Assembly: GCF_031454155.1 (NCBI RefSeq)
Contig: NZ_JAVDQG010000001.1
Coordinates: 372,001-436,000 of the forward strand
Reading direction: 5' to 3'
Origin: Desmospora profundinema
GTDB taxonomy: Bacteria; Bacillota; Bacilli; Thermoactinomycetales; DSM-45169
DNA length: 64,000 nt
Shown piece by piece: positions 61,564-64,000 of this stretch (positions within the stretch are counted from its first letter, which is position 1; the number at the start of each line of letters is the position of its first letter). The notes beneath the pieces were generated by a model. The model had not been told where the DNA came from. It made no database searches and saw only the letters and a list, made by a program, of their open reading frames with translations. The position numbers and the translations under genes were made by a program.

Positions 61564-63465
61564 TCACACCAATATTCGTTTGACCTGGACCAGATACCGA
61601 TTGCAGACGACTCCGAAATACAGGAGTTGCAGCAGGAAGAATAAGCCGATCCCGACTGCCGCCGGTTTCGTAATAGACACATCCAGGACGGATTGACTCA
61701 ACTGTAAGGCGAAAAAAGTATGGACAACGGCAACCATGAACGGAAGGAAAAACAGGATCGCAATCTGTACCATCACGGAACGTTTCATTTCCCATTCCGT
61801 CAAACCGATTTTGGAAACGGCACGATAATGATGTTGATCCTTCTCCAGATCGGCATACAGGCGAAAGTAGAGGAAACTGGCGGCAGCGAGGAAAAAGATC
61901 ACCGCAACAAACAATCCGACAAATAGAACGGCGTTCATTCCCTGTTTGATTCCGATCAGTGAGGTACCGCGAGCGAAGAAATACTCCCCTTCTCGATCCA
62001 GATCGGATGATTGAAGAAATTGTTGCCCCAATTTGTTTTCCAGAGAATCCGTTTGCGGAAATTGGTGCAGCCATTCGGGAACGACGTAGGTGATATACGT
62101 GTGCGTCGATTCAGGCGGTGCATGGTCCGACAACGTTTGGTAATCGTTGTCCGGCACCACATAAATCAAAAAGGCTCGGGGTAAAAAGCTCGCCTGAGAT
62201 TCACCAGAAAGCTGGAACGACTGATCGGCTTTCGTCACGGTTAATTGTTTGGGAATAAATTCCTTTTCAGCCTCTGCCGCCTTTAACACCAGCGTTTCCC
62301 CGGATTGAAGCTTCTGCGTTTCCCACCCCAGTGCTTGGGTCATCTGGTGATAGTCCGACCATTTCATAAATGCTTCCGGATCCGGATAACCCGACTCTTC
62401 CACCGAATGAAAAACTAGTCGGGTCTTTAATTTGTCAAACGAAACCTCCGCTTTGCCCAATTCTTGATCGATGAGCCGGGTTGCCTCTTCCCTTGGCACT
62501 TTTCCTTCGGATAGATAATAAAAAGCGAAGGGCTCATTTTCCATCATGCGCATCAGCGACTTTTCAAGGGCCATAAAATTTCCGATGGCGGTAAAGGCTA
62601 CAGCGAACACCATGGTCACTAAAAAAAACAAGCGCGTGTTGTCTTTTATTCGGTAGGCCAGATCGGATAACCACAGGATGCGGCTTCCTTTCCAAAAAAA
62701 AGACCGTTTACTCTTTAACCAGCGAACCAGATAAACACTGAGTTGAGAGAAGAAGAAATAGGTTCCGACGATCGTACAGATCATGATCCAGAGCAAAGGG
62801 GCATTCCGTATTCCTTGGCTGGCCAAGTAATAGGCCATAAAGAGTGTCCCTACAGACAACAACACCAAAAGTAGCGAAGCCTTGGGCTCTGCTTTGGGCT
62901 TTATACTTCCTTTCAGCAGACCGATGACATCGCTGTTTTGGATCATCGATCGCGTAAAGAAAGGAATGATTAAGAAGAGAATCAAAAAGGCACCGATGGT
63001 TAACCCCAGTGCTTTTACCGGAAAATAAAAGGACAACTCCTTCAGATCGAAAACAGCTGCCGCTGCCAAGAAAAAGGCTTTGGTCAACAAGATGCCCATC
63101 AGTACACCGACGAAGATCGACACGACACCGATGATCAGGTTTTCCAAAAACAACAGGCGATTAAGCTGCTGGTTGGATATTCCCAAGACCGTGAGCACAC
63201 CGAATTCCCTCTTGCGTACTTTTAGAAAATGGCCAACGGAATAGAGAACAAACAGAAAGGAAAACCCGTAAATAATCACCTCCGCCGCAGCCATTCCTTC
63301 CCGGATAAAACTCCCCAGATTGGGGTCTTTACCGATATCGGGATGAAAAATGAATGCAGCATAGATGAAAAAGATCATGATGGAAAAAATGCTGCTGAAA
63401 AAGAAAGCCAAGTAATGACGGGTGTTGCGTTTGACATTGTTAAACGCGAACTGACGAAAGGTCAT
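61564..63465 (-). CDS. yxdM: FtsX-type ABC permease, YxdM/BceB-like
   Basis: 633 residues. Ten membrane segments: one near 20-40, three near 50-165 and so on, with a large extracytoplasmic loop (about 300-520). It starts with FRQFAFNNVKRNTRHYLAFF, typical of BceB/YxdM. These permeases sense or resist cell-wall-active peptides together with a two-component system, which would lie outside the window. GGGAGGG precedes the ATG; the 5' end overlaps the ATPase gene. Confidence 0.88.
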   Translation of the reverse strand: MTFRQFAFNNVKRNTRHYLAFFFSSIFSIMIFFIYAAFIFHPDIGKDPNLGSFIREGMAAAEVIIYGFSFLFVLYSVGHFLKVRKREFGVLTVLGISNQQLNRLLFLENLIIGVVSIFVGVLMGILLTKAFFLAAAAVFDLKELSFYFPVKALGLTIGAFLILFLIIPFFTRSMIQNSDVIGLLKGSIKPKAEPKASLLLVLLSVGTLFMAYYLASQGIRNAPLLWIMICTIVGTYFFFSQLSVYLVRWLKSKRSFFWKGSRILWLSDLAYRIKDNTRLFFLVTMVFAVAFTAIGNFMALEKSLMRMMENEPFAFYYLSEGKVPREEATRLIDQELGKAEVSFDKLKTRLVFHSVEESGYPDPEAFMKWSDYHQMTQALGWETQKLQSGETLVLKAAEAEKEFIPKQLTVTKADQSFQLSGESQASFLPRAFLIYVVPDNDYQTLSDHAPPESTHTYITYVVPEWLHQFPQTDSLENKLGQQFLQSSDLDREGEYFFARGTSLIGIKQGMNAVLFVGLFVAVIFFLAAASFLYFRLYADLEKDQHHYRAVSKIGLTEWEMKRSVMVQIAILFFLPFMVAVVHTFFALQLSQSVLDVSITKPAAVGIGLFFLLQLLYFGVVCNRYLVQVKRILV

Positions 63466-64000
63466 GGGTGTTCCCTCCCATCAGGGACAATACATCGATG
63501 ATCTCCTGGAAAAAAGCCTGCCGCTTATCGCCTCGGTGAATCTCGTTATACAGTTGGCCGTCCTTGATAAAGATCATCCGATTGCAGTAACTGGCTGCCA
63601 AGGGATCATGGGTGACCATCAGGGTAGTGGTTCCCAGGGTTTGATTGATGGATTCCAACATTTCCATTACATCTCGGGAGGCCTTGGAATCCAAGTTTCC
63701 TGTCGGTTCATCCGCTAATAGCAACGAGGGGGAATGGATAATGGCCCGAGCGATCGCAGCCCGCTGTTTTTGACCACCCGACACTTCATAGGTGCGTTTG
63801 TCCAAAATCGGGGTGATCCCCAGCTTTTTCGCCACTTCGGCCAACTTTTGATCCATCTCTTCTATGCTTTTTTTGTCCAAGGTAAGCGGCAATACGATGT
63901 TTTCACCAATGGTCAGGGTATCCAGTAAATTGTAATCCTGAAAGACAAAACCGAGATGGCGCCTACGAAAGATCGCCAGTTCTTTTTTCTTTAGTTGATA
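63440..64000 (-). CDS. yxdL: ABC transporter ATPase, YxdL/BceA-like (partial)
   Basis: Runs off the right edge, so the start is missing. Q-loop VFQDYNLLDTLTIGENIVLPL near the edge, signature VSGGQKQRAAIARAI, Walker B LLLADEPTGNLD and H-loop VTHD are visible; Walker A is outside the window. It powers the YxdM-like permease. The stop is within the permease gene (26-bp overlap). Confidence 0.9.
   Translation of the reverse strand, partial: YQLKKKELAIFRRRHLGFVFQDYNLLDTLTIGENIVLPLTLDKKSIEEMDQKLAEVAKKLGITPILDKRTYEVSGGQKQRAAIARAIIHSPSLLLADEPTGNLDSKASRDVMEMLESINQTLGTTTLMVTHDPLAASYCNRMIFIKDGQLYNEIHRGDKRQAFFQEIIDVLSLMGGNTHDLSSVRV

Overview
The window looks like chromosomal DNA from an endospore-forming Bacillales bacterium of moderate GC content. 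The core genes support this: a gerA-type germinant receptor operon, a lexA/yneA-like divergent pair, hemE-hemH-hemY, ald with a divergent PucR-type regulator, Ohr/OhrR, bacterial nitric oxide synthase and a YxdL/YxdM/YxeA-type ABC system. Strong Shine-Dalgarno sequences and frequent GTG/TTG starts fit as well. The family could be Thermoactinomycetaceae, but that is inference; no rRNA or other taxonomic marker is present.

Layout. 1-2950: a SpoIIM-like protein divergent from an RDD protein and an SDR. 2958-7955: a Tn3-family transposon with 38/36-bp terminal repeats and a TTTAT target duplication. It carries marR, an epoxide hydrolase and an MFS exporter, while its transposase and tyrosine recombinase are decayed. 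7957-12976: fatty acid desaturase, nitric oxide synthase, small genes and a gpx-ohrR-ohr peroxide operon. 13073-20607: threonine synthase, a gerA-gerC-small membrane protein-gerB operon and a convergent LysM-GMC oxidoreductase fusion. 20825-29819: an alpha-hydroxy-acid oxidase, a TAXI-DUF1850-fused TRAP transporter operon behind a cre-like site, and a TetR-rifampin phosphotransferase operon. 29905-35673: an accessory zone holding a PadR-DUF1048-DUF1048-ABC cassette between 72-bp inverted repeats, a solo Tn3-type 38-bp end, a Cys-rich KTR protein, long palindromes, a zinc-ribbon/S4 protein with a truncated partner and a recombinase scrap. 36118-41079: methyltransferase, HxlR/RidA and ald/adeR. 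41102-47039: two copies of a [52-aa protein + XerC-like recombinase] unit. One recombinase copy is reduced to a scrap next to a GC-rich membrane protein gene; between the copies lies a TetR-controlled SDR/hydrolase fusion. 47089-64000: proline dehydrogenase, carbonic anhydrase, acylphosphatase, haem genes, a TetR/membrane pair, yneA/lexA, a secreted Cys/His-motif protein, arsRBC, a transglutaminase-like protein and an incomplete yxdLM-yxeA operon.

The genes group into stress defence (Ohr, Gpx, NOS, ArsRBC, LexA, Rph, ABC exporters), spore germination, and carbon/nitrogen use (TRAP, Ald, ProDH). The most notable new observations are the passenger-carrying Tn3 element, the duplicated small-protein/XerC unit with its GC-rich neighbour, the TetR-operator-controlled reductase-hydrolase fusion with an apparently leaderless regulator, and the LysM-GMC fusion.
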